NCBI GenBank assembly: GCA_000212915.1
Contig: CM001167.1
Coordinates: forward strand, 2,844,780 to 2,908,779
Length of the DNA stretch: 64,000 nt
Source of the DNA: Bacteroides coprosuis DSM 18011
GTDB taxonomy: Bacteria > Bacteroidota > Bacteroidia > Bacteroidales > Bacteroidaceae
Reading direction: 5' to 3'
Made by a program: the position numbers and the translations under genes. Numbering within the stretch: the first letter of the stretch is position 1; each line of letters begins with the position of its first letter. The notes beneath the pieces are model-generated. The model was given only the letters and a program-made list of their open reading frames with translations, did not search any database and was not told where the DNA came from. Of this stretch, positions 36,683-45,736 are shown one piece after another.

Positions 36683-37239
36683 TTACACTATACTTTGAAT
36701 TGTTCTACACCTTTTTTAAAATTGGGTTATTTGGATTTGGAGGTGGTTATGCCATGCTTTCTATGATCCAAGGAGAAGTTGTTACACATTACCAATGGCT
36801 CACACCACAAGAATTTACAGACATAGTAGCAATCAGTCAGATGACTCCTGGACCAATAGGTATTAATGCTGCTACCTACGTAGGATACACAGCTACAGGA
36901 GGGAGCATATTAGGTTCTATAGTTGCTACTTTGGCTGTTGTTTTTCCCTCCTTTATACTTATGCTCTTAATCAGTAAGTTCTTTTTAAGATATAGTAGCC
37001 ACCCTACTGTAGAGGCTATATTTAGTGGATTAAGACCTGCGGTGGTTGGACTTTTAGCTTCTGCAGCTTTAGTCTTAATGGATAAAGAAAACTTCTCTTC
37101 ACCACAACTAGATATGTATTCTTTTATCTGTAGTATTGCTATTTTTGCATTAGCATTTTTCTTCTCAAAGTCCAAATACAAAATAAACCCTATACTACTC
37201 ATAATTATATGCGGAGTGATAGGGCTTATTATCTATTAA
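36679..37239 (+). CDS. Chromate transporter, half-size ChrA (second half)
   Basis: This 186-residue CHR domain protein has FKIGLFGFGGGYAMLSMIQGE and PQEFTDIVAISQMTPGPIGINAATYVG, parallel to the first half. Together they replace the fused two-domain ChrA. The gene overlaps the first half by ATGA and ends 15 nt from the convergent GHL10 gene stop, with no visible terminator in between. Confidence 0.9.
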   Translation: MITLYFELFYTFFKIGLFGFGGGYAMLSMIQGEVVTHYQWLTPQEFTDIVAISQMTPGPIGINAATYVGYTATGGSILGSIVATLAVVFPSFILMLLISKFFLRYSSHPTVEAIFSGLRPAVVGLLASAALVLMDKENFSSPQLDMYSFICSIAIFALAFFFSKSKYKINPILLIIICGVIGLIIY

Positions 37240-37254
37240 CAATAAAGTAAAATA

Positions 37255-38760
37255 CTATAGAGACACTTTCTTTCTCTTGTATTTAGACTCATTATGTAAT
37301 CGGTCTAAAGCTGTAACTACATAAGTATATTTTTTCTGACCATCCACATAAGGCAACTTATAGAACTCATTGGGTGTAATGGCTACAATATGAGAAGGAT
37401 CTTCTAGGTCTATCTTCTGCCCCCTTTCAAAACGATAAATCACGTAGCGTATAGCCTCATCCATTAATGTTTTTGCCTTTGGTGCTGTCCAGAATAACAT
37501 ATATCCATCTATCGTCCAAAGACTTTTAACTTTACGAACAGATTTTGGAGCTTTATCATCCATAAAATCAAATACAGGTACAAGGGAAGGATATTTATTA
37601 TATTCAGATACTAAAGCATCTAAATATCTACCTTCATTGGCTACTACAGATGTAGCAGGCCACTGACAACTACCACCGACAGACTGATATGAACGCTGAA
37701 TACGCATTTTCAGAGGTAATTGGTTCATATTTGGATTGTTGGGATCAGCATGCTGAATAGTATTTGGAACAGATTGTCCAATAAAAAGTGGACGATTACT
37801 GCTGTTTTTAGCCCACCAATCTACTAAAACTTGATAATCTGCAACTGGATGTCCTACATGCCAATAGATTTGAGGAATATTATAATCTACCCAACCTTTA
37901 TTGACCCATAATAAGACATCAGCATATAAATCATCGTAGTTTTGTAAGCCATTGGTTCTACTTCCAAATGGATTAGAGCGTTCATTTCTATAGATCCCGA
38001 AAGGACTTACACCGAATTTAACCCATGGTTTAATCTCTCTTACGGTCTCATGAATTTGCTTAATCAACAGATTCACGTTATCCCTTCTCCAGTCACCCTT
38101 ATTTGTATATGCAGAGCCTAACCTTCTAAAACTAGGATCATCATTAAACTCCATCCCGTCTTTAGGATAAGGATAAAAATAATCATCCATGTGTATCGCA
38201 TCGACATCATATCTATTTACAATATCACTTACAATGCTACAAATGTAATTTCTATTTTCTTGAAGGGCTGGATCAAAAAACAATTGATTTCCATATTGAA
38301 TAAAACGCTCGGGGTACTTTATATAGGGATGAGAATAAGCTAACTCTTTATTTATATTCATCATAGCTCTGTATGGATTTATCCATGCATGTAATTCCAT
38401 ACCTCGCTTATGACATTCTTCTACCATAAAAGCCAAAGGATCCCAATAAGGATTAGGTGCTTTCCCTTGTTGTCCAGTAAGAAATCTACTCCAAGGTTCT
38501 AAGTTGGATTCATAAAGGGCATCACCTTCAGCTCTAATCTGAAAAATAACAGCATTCATGTTTGCTTTTTTTAAAGCATCTAATTGATTCAGTAAACGCT
38601 GTTGTGCTTGTGCTGTAGATAAACCTTGAAATTGTCCATTAATAATCTGTATCCAACCCGCTCTAAACTCTCGTTTCGGATACTTTTGAGCCAGTAGATC
38701 TCCAGAGAATCCGAATATCAAAAAAATAATCAGTATAAAAAAAGGTATTTTACTCTTCAT
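37255..38760 (-). CDS. GHL10/DUF187 family glycoside hydrolase-like protein
   Basis: This 501-residue protein has a signal peptide (MKSKIPFFILIIFLIFGFSGDLLA) and a COG1649-type TIM-barrel: RAGWIQ, AVIFQIRAEGDALY, VEECHKRGMELHAWINPYR and a likely acidic active-site segment VDAIHMDDYFYP. The C-terminal 100 residues form a beta-sandwich, fibronectin-like part. It probably acts on a cell-envelope or dietary glycan outside the cytoplasm. A paralogue is encoded at 42901-44385. A -7 element TATATTTG lies on the minus strand at 38791-38784. Confidence 0.88.
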   Translation of the reverse strand: MKSKIPFFILIIFLIFGFSGDLLAQKYPKREFRAGWIQIINGQFQGLSTAQAQQRLLNQLDALKKANMNAVIFQIRAEGDALYESNLEPWSRFLTGQQGKAPNPYWDPLAFMVEECHKRGMELHAWINPYRAMMNINKELAYSHPYIKYPERFIQYGNQLFFDPALQENRNYICSIVSDIVNRYDVDAIHMDDYFYPYPKDGMEFNDDPSFRRLGSAYTNKGDWRRDNVNLLIKQIHETVREIKPWVKFGVSPFGIYRNERSNPFGSRTNGLQNYDDLYADVLLWVNKGWVDYNIPQIYWHVGHPVADYQVLVDWWAKNSSNRPLFIGQSVPNTIQHADPNNPNMNQLPLKMRIQRSYQSVGGSCQWPATSVVANEGRYLDALVSEYNKYPSLVPVFDFMDDKAPKSVRKVKSLWTIDGYMLFWTAPKAKTLMDEAIRYVIYRFERGQKIDLEDPSHIVAITPNEFYKLPYVDGQKKYTYVVTALDRLHNESKYKRKKVSL

Positions 38761-38939
38761 TGCTTATTTTAATTAGTTCGCAGCAAATATATACTTTTAT
38801 TACCTCTTTTCATTATAAAAAGTAAAAACTGCAAACACTTTATACTATGTAACTTGTTTATTAAAGCAATTAGCATATTATAAGAAGTTTAATAAAAATC
38901 TACTTACTCAATTATGGGTAAAAAGAGGTACAAAAACAT

Positions 38940-38947
38940 TAACTTTG
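38940..38947 (+). promoter_or_regulatory. -7 element for uvrA
   Basis: TAACTTTG matches TAnnTTTG, 26 nt before the uvrA start; no clear -33 element. Confidence 0.5.
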
Positions 38948-38973
38948 CATTTCAATCAAAAAGAAGGAACTAA

Positions 38974-41754
38974 ATGGCCGAAGGGAACTATATATCAATT
39001 AAAGGAGCTCGTGTAAACAACCTGAAAAATATAGATGTTGATATTCCTAGGAATAAACTTGTGGTTATTACTGGGTTATCAGGTTCTGGAAAATCATCTT
39101 TAGCTTTCGATACATTATATGCTGAAGGGCAGCGTAGATATGTAGAGAGCTTATCAAGTTATGCACGTCAGTTCTTAGGTAGAATGAGTAAACCTGAATG
39201 TGACTTTATAAAAGGTATTCCTCCTGCTATTGCCATCGAACAAAAAGTAAATAGCAGAAACCCAAGATCAACAGTGGGTACATCTACCGAAATATATGAA
39301 TATTTAAGACTATTATATGCCAGAGTAGGCAAGACATACAGTCCTATCAGTGGTAAAGAAGTTAAGAAACACTCTATGAATGACATCGTAGAATGTATGT
39401 TGTCTTACCCAATAGGTACAAAATTTACAATTCTTACCCCTGTCCTTGTACGCCAAGATCGTACTTTGGAGGAGCAGTTGGAAATGGATCTAAAACAAGG
39501 ATTTAACCGAGTAGAAGTCAACGGAGAAATTATTCGTATTGATGCTTATACCCCCAACTCACAAGACCAAGTACATCTATTAATCGATCGAATGAAAGTC
39601 GATAATAGTAAAGATACAATTAGTAGATTAACAGATTCTGTAGAAACTGCATTGTATGAGGGTGCAGGAAATTGTATTCTTCGATTCTTCCTTCCCAACG
39701 GAGAAAATATCACTCATTCATTTAGTAATAAGTTTGAAGCTGATGGCATTGAGTTCGAAGAACCCACCGATCAGATGTTCTCCTTCAACTCCCCCATTGG
39801 TGCATGTCCTGAATGCGAAGGTTTTGGTAAAGTTATGGGCATAGACGAACACCTTGTTATACCCAACAGAGCATTATCTATTTACGAAAATGCAGTATTT
39901 TGCTGGAGAGGTGAAAAGATGAGTGCATGGAAAGATAAACTGATCAGCAATGCAGATAAGTTTGGTTTTCCAATATTTACACCCTATTATGAACTCACAG
40001 AAGAACAAAAAAACATTCTATGGGAAGGTAATCAATATTTTGAAGGGATCAATGATTTCTTCAGTATGCTGAAAGAAAACCAGTACAAGAAACAGTACCG
40101 TATTATGCTTTCTCGCTATAGAGGAAAAACAACTTGTCCTAAATGTAAAGGCACTCGCTTAAAACCTGAAGCAAATTATGTTAAAGTTGGAGGTTTGAGT
40201 ATTACTAAATTAGTAGATAAGCCAATAAACGAACTTAGCCTATTTTTTAAACATCTAGAACTCTCTGAATATGAATTGAAGGTTGCTACTAGAATATTGA
40301 CTGAAATTACTAGCCGCATCCAGTTCCTTATTGATGTTGGTTTGGGTTATCTTACTCTAAATCGATTAAGCAACTCTCTCTCGGGAGGAGAAAGCCAAAG
40401 AATAAACCTAGCTACCTCATTGGGTAGTAGCCTCGTAGGTAGTTTATACATTCTAGATGAACCCAGCATCGGTTTACACAGTAGAGATACTGATAAACTT
40501 ATTAATGTACTAAAACAGCTAAGAGATCTAGGCAACACAGTAGTTGTTGTAGAACACGATGAAGAAATAATACGGGCAGCCGACTATATCATTGATATAG
40601 GTCCGAAAGCTGGTAGGCTAGGTGGTGAAGTTGTTTACGAAGGAGATATGAATAACTTGCAACCCAATAGTAATAGTTATACAGTAAAATATCTTCTTGG
40701 GGAAGAAACGATACCCGTACCTCAACACAGAAGGCCTTGGAATAATTATATTGAGATTAAAGGAGCTAGAGAAAACAACCTTAAAGGTATTGATGTAAAA
40801 TTCCCTCTTAATGTAATGACTGTAGTTACAGGTGTTTCTGGCTCGGGGAAAAGTACCTTAGTACAAGATATATTCTTTAGAGCATTAAAAAGACAACTCG
40901 ATGAGTACACAGATAGACCAGGAGAGTTTACTGAGTTGACAGGTGATATAAAGTTACTAGATAACATCGAGTTTGTAGATCAGAACCCCATAGGGCGTTC
41001 ATCTCGTTCTAATCCAGCCACATACTTAAAAGCTTATGATGAAATTCGTAAGTTATGGGCTAACCAACCTCTTTCTAAGCAAATGGGATATAAACCAGGT
41101 TTCTTCAGTTTTAATAGTGAAGGAGGAAGATGTGAGGAGTGTAAAGGTGATGGAACCATTACAGTGGAAATGCAATTTATGGCCGACCTTGTTTTGCAAT
41201 GTGAATCATGCCACGGCAAACGCTTCAAGCAAGACACTTTAGAGGTTATGTATCATGGAGTAAATATTTACGATATTTTACAAATGACCGTAAATCAAGC
41301 TATTGAGTTTTTTGAGAAGAATAAAGAGCCCAAGATTGTGAAGAAGCTCAAACCTCTCCAAGATGTTGGCTTGGGTTACATTCGCCTAGGACAATCTTCT
41401 TCTACTCTATCGGGAGGTGAAAACCAACGTGTCAAGCTAGCTTTTTATCTAAGTCAGGAAAAAGCTAAACCTACATTATTCATCTTTGATGAGCCTACAA
41501 CAGGACTTCACTTTCATGATATCAAAAAACTATTAGAAGCTTTTGATGCTTTGATCCTAAGAGGTCACACTGTCTTAATCATTGAACACAATATGGATGT
41601 GATCAAGTGTGCAGATTATATTATTGATTTAGGACCAGATGGAGGAGATAAAGGTGGTGAACTAATAGCCACTGGCACTCCTGAAGAAATAACTCAATAC
41701 CCTAAAAGCCACACTGGATATTTCTTAAAAGAAAAACTAGAAAACAAAGAATAA
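38974..41754 (+). CDS. uvrA: Excinuclease ABC subunit A
   Basis: This 926-residue DNA damage sensor has two ABC ATPase modules: Walker [10 protein letters not shown] near residue 34 and GVSGSGKST near 625, with signatures LSGGESQR and LSGGENQR. Zinc-binding CxxC pairs are present ([32 protein letters not shown]). It recognises lesions and loads UvrB in nucleotide excision repair. Length is standard. It is followed by a terminator at 41766-41802. Confidence 0.98.
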   Translation: MAEGNYISIKGARVNNLKNIDVDIPRNKLVVITGLSGSGKSSLAFDTLYAEGQRRYVESLSSYARQFLGRMSKPECDFIKGIPPAIAIEQKVNSRNPRSTVGTSTEIYEYLRLLYARVGKTYSPISGKEVKKHSMNDIVECMLSYPIGTKFTILTPVLVRQDRTLEEQLEMDLKQGFNRVEVNGEIIRIDAYTPNSQDQVHLLIDRMKVDNSKDTISRLTDSVETALYEGAGNCILRFFLPNGENITHSFSNKFEADGIEFEEPTDQMFSFNSPIGACPECEGFGKVMGIDEHLVIPNRALSIYENAVFCWRGEKMSAWKDKLISNADKFGFPIFTPYYELTEEQKNILWEGNQYFEGINDFFSMLKENQYKKQYRIMLSRYRGKTTCPKCKGTRLKPEANYVKVGGLSITKLVDKPINELSLFFKHLELSEYELKVATRILTEITSRIQFLIDVGLGYLTLNRLSNSLSGGESQRINLATSLGSSLVGSLYILDEPSIGLHSRDTDKLINVLKQLRDLGNTVVVVEHDEEIIRAADYIIDIGPKAGRLGGEVVYEGDMNNLQPNSNSYTVKYLLGEETIPVPQHRRPWNNYIEIKGARENNLKGIDVKFPLNVMTVVTGVSGSGKSTLVQDIFFRALKRQLDEYTDRPGEFTELTGDIKLLDNIEFVDQNPIGRSSRSNPATYLKAYDEIRKLWANQPLSKQMGYKPGFFSFNSEGGRCEECKGDGTITVEMQFMADLVLQCESCHGKRFKQDTLEVMYHGVNIYDILQMTVNQAIEFFEKNKEPKIVKKLKPLQDVGLGYIRLGQSSSTLSGGENQRVKLAFYLSQEKAKPTLFIFDEPTTGLHFHDIKKLLEAFDALILRGHTVLIIEHNMDVIKCADYIIDLGPDGGDKGGELIATGTPEEITQYPKSHTGYFLKEKLENKE

Positions 41755-41765
41755 AAAACAGATAC

Positions 41766-41802
41766 AAAACGGAGGTAAGCACATATAACTTACCTTCGTT
41801 TT
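41766..41802 (+). terminator. Terminator of uvrA
   Basis: A 14-bp stem with one G-U wobble (41766-41779 with 41789-41802) ends in a T run, 12 nt past the stop. Confidence 0.85.
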
Positions 41803-41854
41803 TATATGTTACTCAACAAGATACCAGTCATTCATGCCAGAGATGATAAAGCAT

Positions 41855-41904
41855 CATATCGGTGTCATGAGATTGCTTTGACACCGACATGTCATCATCA
41901 TGTC
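41855..41904. repeat. Dispersed intergenic repeat, copy B
   Basis: It contains an inverted variant (41855-41867, complement of TGACACCGATATG), a direct TGACACCGACATG (41879-41891) and the 17-mer CATGTCATCATCATGTC (41888-41904), the exact reverse complement of 23611-23627. Confidence 0.75.
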
Positions 41905-41994
41905 AGGGATCTAGTTAGTACTTGCCTAAGACTTACAATAAGAAATTCAAGCACAACTCTCTTTTTTTACTTTATTTCAAGAGACCACTAATAG

Positions 41995-42034
41995 AAAAAT
42001 GGTCAATCCAAAAGACTTTAGATTGACCATTTTT
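41995..42034 (-). terminator. Terminator downstream of the outer membrane beta-barrel gene
   Basis: A 14-bp perfect stem (41995-42008 with 42021-42034) with GGTCAATC core and T run on the minus strand, 22 nt past the stop. Confidence 0.85.
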
Positions 42035-42055
42035 AGTTTCTATTTATGTGATAGA

Positions 42056-42541
42056 TTAAAAATAAAAGCTAAAACCTATCTTCAATCCAATCTTTGAGTT
42101 ATCACTATCTTTCACACTCAAATCCCAATATACTGCTGGTTCAATAGTAACTGTTTTACTCAAGAAATAAGCATAACCAGCTTCTAATAAAAAAGCAAAG
42201 TCATTAGTCTTATCCATATGTTTGTACTGAATACTACTCAACTGCAAACCACCACTTAGGTAGATTCCAATATTATCAAAATAATACCTTGTTTTAGCAG
42301 CTAGCTTATATTTATCCACAGGACTAGACCAGTCACCACCTAGATCTGCTAAAACTGCCCAATTATCTTGTAAAAAATAACCGCCGCCCACTTCAAAACC
42401 AAAGTGTCCTTTTGATCCACTACTATATGATAAATCTAGACCAGTAATAGAAGTATTAACAATAAATTTACCTTCTTCAAACTGAGCACTTGCTCCAATA
42501 GTTGTTAGTAAGCAAACAACTAGTAATAATAATTTCTTCAT
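42056..42541 (-). CDS. Outer membrane beta-barrel protein
   Basis: This 161-residue protein has a signal peptide (MKKLLLLVVCLLTTIGASAQ) followed by alternating beta strands (HFGFEVGGGYFL, YYFDNIGIYLSGGLQL, VTIEPAVYWDLSV) and a C-terminal strand ending in aromatic residues (IGFSFYF), as expected for an OmpX/OmpW-size eight-strand barrel. No specific function can be read. It lies 3 nt after the small membrane protein gene on the same strand. Confidence 0.75.
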   Translation of the reverse strand: MKKLLLLVVCLLTTIGASAQFEEGKFIVNTSITGLDLSYSSGSKGHFGFEVGGGYFLQDNWAVLADLGGDWSSPVDKYKLAAKTRYYFDNIGIYLSGGLQLSSIQYKHMDKTNDFAFLLEAGYAYFLSKTVTIEPAVYWDLSVKDSDNSKIGLKIGFSFYF

Positions 42542-42544
42542 ATT

Positions 42545-42778
42545 TTATTTTTTATCAGGGTTACCCATCTCTTTTTCTCGCTCTTGTGCATATTTCTCTT
42601 TCTTACGAAGCACAAACCATAAAATTAAGATGATTAAATAAGAAAAGCCAATAGTCAGATACTCTTCCATTGTATTTTGTCTTTCTACAAAAACTAAAAA
42701 ATAGAAGGCAACTAATGTGGTATAAATTAACAGCGCTCCTACTATCCAATTTGATTTTTTCCTTTTCTTTTTCATCAT
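42545..42778 (-). CDS. Small membrane protein of unknown function
   Basis: This 77-residue protein has two predicted membrane helices (WIVGALLIYTTLVAFYFLVF and EYLTIGFSYLIILILWFVL) joined by a short loop, with lysine-rich ends, so both ends probably face the cytoplasm. It is not recognised as a known family. It forms an operon with the beta-barrel gene. A -7 element TATCTTTG lies on the minus strand at 42810-42803, divergent from the one at 42865-42872. Confidence 0.65.
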   Translation of the reverse strand: MMKKKRKKSNWIVGALLIYTTLVAFYFLVFVERQNTMEEYLTIGFSYLIILILWFVLRKKEKYAQEREKEMGNPDKK

Positions 42779-42864
42779 TTATACATATTATATCTTAACC
42801 AACAAAGATACAAAGGCATTAATTATATTCTTACACTTTCATGTATAAAAGTGAGAAATCTATT

Positions 42865-42872
42865 TATCTTTG
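42865..42872 (+). promoter_or_regulatory. -7 element for the second GHL10 gene
   Basis: TATCTTTG, 28 nt before the start codon at 42901, in a divergent promoter region. Confidence 0.55.
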
Positions 42873-42900
42873 CCTTATACAATGACTTAATACATTCTTT

Positions 42901-44385
42901 ATGATCAAGAAAACAACCTATATATTACTCCTTTTACTTTCCCTAGGAACATTTGTTTCAGCACAACCCAAACAAGAAGTACGTGCTGCATGGATTACTA
43001 CTGCATATCGCTTAGATTGGCCTCAGACATTAGCTCAAACACCCTCTTCCATGAAGCAACAACAGAGAGAGTTGATACAATTATTGGATCTTCTTAAAGA
43101 AGCTAATTTTAATACAATACTTTTTCAAGTAAGAGGACGTGGAGATGCTACCTATCCTTCAAAATATGAACCTTATAGTTCATCACTTACTGGTAGATTA
43201 AATGGAAATCCTGGATATGATCCACTCCAGTTTGCCATTGAAGAGTGTCATAAGCGAGGAATGGAACTGCATGCTTGGGTGGTGGGTATCCCCATAGGTA
43301 GTGTAAGTTTTCATAAAAGTTTAGGAGCCAAATCTCCTATTAAAAAAGAACCTAAGTTATTTGTCAGACAAGGATCTTACTGGTATCTAAACCCAGGTAA
43401 TCCACAATCAAAATATTATTTAGGTAAAATAGTAAAAGACATTGTTGAACGATATAATGTAGATGGTATCCATTTTGACTACCTCAGATACCCTGATCGC
43501 TCCGCCAAATTCCCCGACAATCAAGATTATCAGAAATATGGTAAAGGTGTGGATAAAGCTCAATGGAGAAGAGACAATATCACTCAGATACTTAGTCATA
43601 CCTATCACGAAATTAAAAGTGTAAAACCATGGGTTAAGGTAAGTACCTGCCCTATTGGCAAACATAGCGACACCAATCATTATTCTGCAAAGGGCTGGAA
43701 TGCCTACAATGAGGTGTACCAAGATGTATTTAAATGGCTTGAAATGGGTATTCAAGACCAAATATACCCTATGATGTACTTTAGAGGAAATAACTTTTAT
43801 CCTTTTGCCCTTGATTGGAAAGAGCAAAGCCAAGGAAGACATATTATTTCGGGACTAGGTATTTATTTCTTAGACGAAAAAGAAGGGAACTGGGCGAAAG
43901 AAGAAGTCCAGCGTCAACTTTATTTCGTGAGAGATAATCATTTAGAAGGACACGCTTTTTTTAGAGCTCAATTTTTAGCAGATGATACTAAAGGAGTTTA
44001 CTCCTCTCTCGTAAATAACCATTATAAGTATCCCGCTTTAATACCTGCAATACCTTGGCTTGACAAGATAGCTCCGAACAAACCTCAAAACTTAAAACTT
44101 AAAATTACGGAAGAATCGGCTATTCTATCTTGGAGTGAAAGTAAAGACAATGATGAGCAGAACAAGCCAACCTATATTATTTATCAATCAGACAAGCAAC
44201 CTGTCGATACATCTAAGGCTGAAAACATATTAGCAACATATATAAAAGGTACAAACTATGTCTATACTCCCATACTACCAATCAACAAGTATAAGTATTT
44301 TGCAGTTACAGCAATAGACCGATATGGAAATGAGAGTGAAGCTATTCAATTAGAATCCATGCATGATATTGAGATTGACGAGTAA
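42901..44385 (+). CDS. GHL10/DUF187 family glycoside hydrolase-like protein (paralogue)
   Basis: This 494-residue protein has a signal peptide (MIKKTTYILLLLLSLGTFVSA) and the same barrel motifs as the 37255-38760 protein: RAAWIT, TILFQVRGRGDATY, IEECHKRGMELHAW and VDGIHFDYLRYP. A C-terminal fibronectin-like domain (about 395-490) includes PQNLKLKITEESAILSW. The paired paralogues may attack related substrates. Its 3' end overlaps the end of the convergent ATP-grasp-like gene by 44 nt. Confidence 0.88.
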   Translation: MIKKTTYILLLLLSLGTFVSAQPKQEVRAAWITTAYRLDWPQTLAQTPSSMKQQQRELIQLLDLLKEANFNTILFQVRGRGDATYPSKYEPYSSSLTGRLNGNPGYDPLQFAIEECHKRGMELHAWVVGIPIGSVSFHKSLGAKSPIKKEPKLFVRQGSYWYLNPGNPQSKYYLGKIVKDIVERYNVDGIHFDYLRYPDRSAKFPDNQDYQKYGKGVDKAQWRRDNITQILSHTYHEIKSVKPWVKVSTCPIGKHSDTNHYSAKGWNAYNEVYQDVFKWLEMGIQDQIYPMMYFRGNNFYPFALDWKEQSQGRHIISGLGIYFLDEKEGNWAKEEVQRQLYFVRDNHLEGHAFFRAQFLADDTKGVYSSLVNNHYKYPALIPAIPWLDKIAPNKPQNLKLKITEESAILSWSESKDNDEQNKPTYIIYQSDKQPVDTSKAENILATYIKGTNYVYTPILPINKYKYFAVTAIDRYGNESEAIQLESMHDIEIDE

Positions 44386-45520
44386 CAGGACATAATGCTA
44401 AATACCCTTCTACAATTTTACCCTCTTTAATCACAAGAGGGTATTTTTTTTGCATCCGTAAATGCTGCTGATATAAAACATCCATTTTTTTAGAATAATC
44501 TATTTTATAAATACCCGTACTATTACAATCTATATATCTATGATACAATTGATGAGCTAGTATGCCCATATTCATTCTTAAATTCACTTCAACACAAGGA
44601 TGTATCCGAAAACAAGGGTAGCTTTCAAATTGACACACCATCATATCAACACCTAAACAACCTCTATAATCAGTTCCATAGAATTGTAATACTAGTTTTT
44701 CTATATCCCGTTGTATTTGCAGAAGAGCTTTTTTCAATCCATATTTTCTTTCTATATCTTCAAGAAAAGAGACATCAGAAATTAATTTATTACCTATATA
44801 AGCTCCATTAGCATTTGTCTCAAAGGAAGAATATCCAATAAAATGAATTTCACTAGAGGATATAATTTCAAACTCCATTGCAAAATCCAGTTCCTTAGAA
44901 TAGATCGGTTCTCCAATCGCTGAATCTTGCTGAGCAATGGTGCGATTAAACCATTTTAGAGCAGCCTCATCCAATCCTCTCCTACACCACTTTAGCCCCT
45001 TACCACTTCCTGAAATTGGAGCTTTTAATATAAAACTATCATTTACAGAATGAAAAGATTCTAAATCAGGCTTACTCATTAATATTTGTGAAGAACCACA
45101 GATAAAATCATATTTGGGTAAATGCTTCAAAAGACGAGCTGCCATATCTCGGCGAGTTAAGTGTCTAAGGGCAGATAAATAATCATCTGTTGGACAATAT
45201 GTATTTAATCCTAATTGCTTAAAAAATTTATTTATGGCTTTATTCCAGCCCCAGGGTGACAATTGTATATCACTTAGGTGAGAAGCCTCAGGATAAGTTA
45301 ATAAATCTACCTTTATAGGCAATATACTCTGTATCCACTCTAGATACTCGGTATTAGGATATGATTCGGCTAGAATAAGACTATCCTCTTCAGCATACCA
45401 TAGAGGCAATAAAGCCAAATCTTTTGCCAGCTTTCTCGCAGACTGAGGAGGCATATAATTTTCATCATTATTGGCTAAGGCTAAATCGGATTCTGGATTA
45501 AACAGATATAATCTTCTCAT
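44342..45520 (-). CDS. ATP-grasp-like protein of unknown function
   Basis: This 392-residue cytoplasmic protein begins MRRLYLFNPESDLALANN. The central FILKAPISGSGKGLKW looks like an ATP-grasp nucleotide-binding loop, and CLGVDMMV...HPCVEVNLRMNMG resembles the metal-binding C-terminal part of that fold. I infer a carboxylate-amine ligase-like enzyme; the substrate is unknown. Similar proteins appear conserved in Bacteroidales from memory. Its 3' end overlaps the convergent GHL10 gene by 44 nt. A -7 element TACTTTTG is on the minus strand at 45549-45542. Confidence 0.6.
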   Translation of the reverse strand: MRRLYLFNPESDLALANNDENYMPPQSARKLAKDLALLPLWYAEEDSLILAESYPNTEYLEWIQSILPIKVDLLTYPEASHLSDIQLSPWGWNKAINKFFKQLGLNTYCPTDDYLSALRHLTRRDMAARLLKHLPKYDFICGSSQILMSKPDLESFHSVNDSFILKAPISGSGKGLKWCRRGLDEAALKWFNRTIAQQDSAIGEPIYSKELDFAMEFEIISSSEIHFIGYSSFETNANGAYIGNKLISDVSFLEDIERKYGLKKALLQIQRDIEKLVLQFYGTDYRGCLGVDMMVCQFESYPCFRIHPCVEVNLRMNMGILAHQLYHRYIDCNSTGIYKIDYSKKMDVLYQQHLRMQKKYPLVIKEGKIVEGYLALCPVTRQSQYHAWILIE

Positions 45521-45679
45521 AAAAACAAATCAATTTTAGGGCAAAAGTACATCTAATATAATAGACTATAAACTATACTTAGCTGTAAATCGATAATATA
45601 GGTTGTTACTCTCTCAAAATCAGTCAAAATATCAGAACACAAGAGATCTATTAGATTAATATTATTTTGCAATGTCCAC

Positions 45680-45710
45680 TTTGCAATAACTAAAAATTAA
45701 AGTATATTTG
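45680..45710 (+). promoter_or_regulatory. Promoter of the AAA ATPase gene (possibly also nifJ)
   Basis: TTTG (45680-45683), 19-nt spacer, TATATTTG (45703-45710): an ideal Bacteroidetes promoter 26 nt before the start. TTTGCAAT/A occurs twice just upstream (45667 and 45680). Confidence 0.8.
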
Positions 45711-45736
45711 CCTCGTGTATAAAACTAAATTATAGC

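Larger units (their letters stand above)
41755..42055. other. Intergenic region between uvrA and the outer membrane protein gene
   Basis: It contains the uvrA terminator, copy B of the dispersed repeat (41855-41904) and the bidirectional hairpin at 41995-42034. A 61-codon open frame at 41806-41991 runs through the repeat and is not supported as a gene. Confidence 0.65.

Noticed and set aside
36683-37254. Split chromate transporter as a frameshifted pseudogene
   Set aside because: Both halves have their own start and full CHR motifs and are joined by an ATGA overlap, as in known short-chain CHR pairs.
41806-41991. 61-codon open frame on the + strand after uvrA
   Set aside because: It runs through the dispersed repeat and a terminator region and has no recognisable domain or start context.
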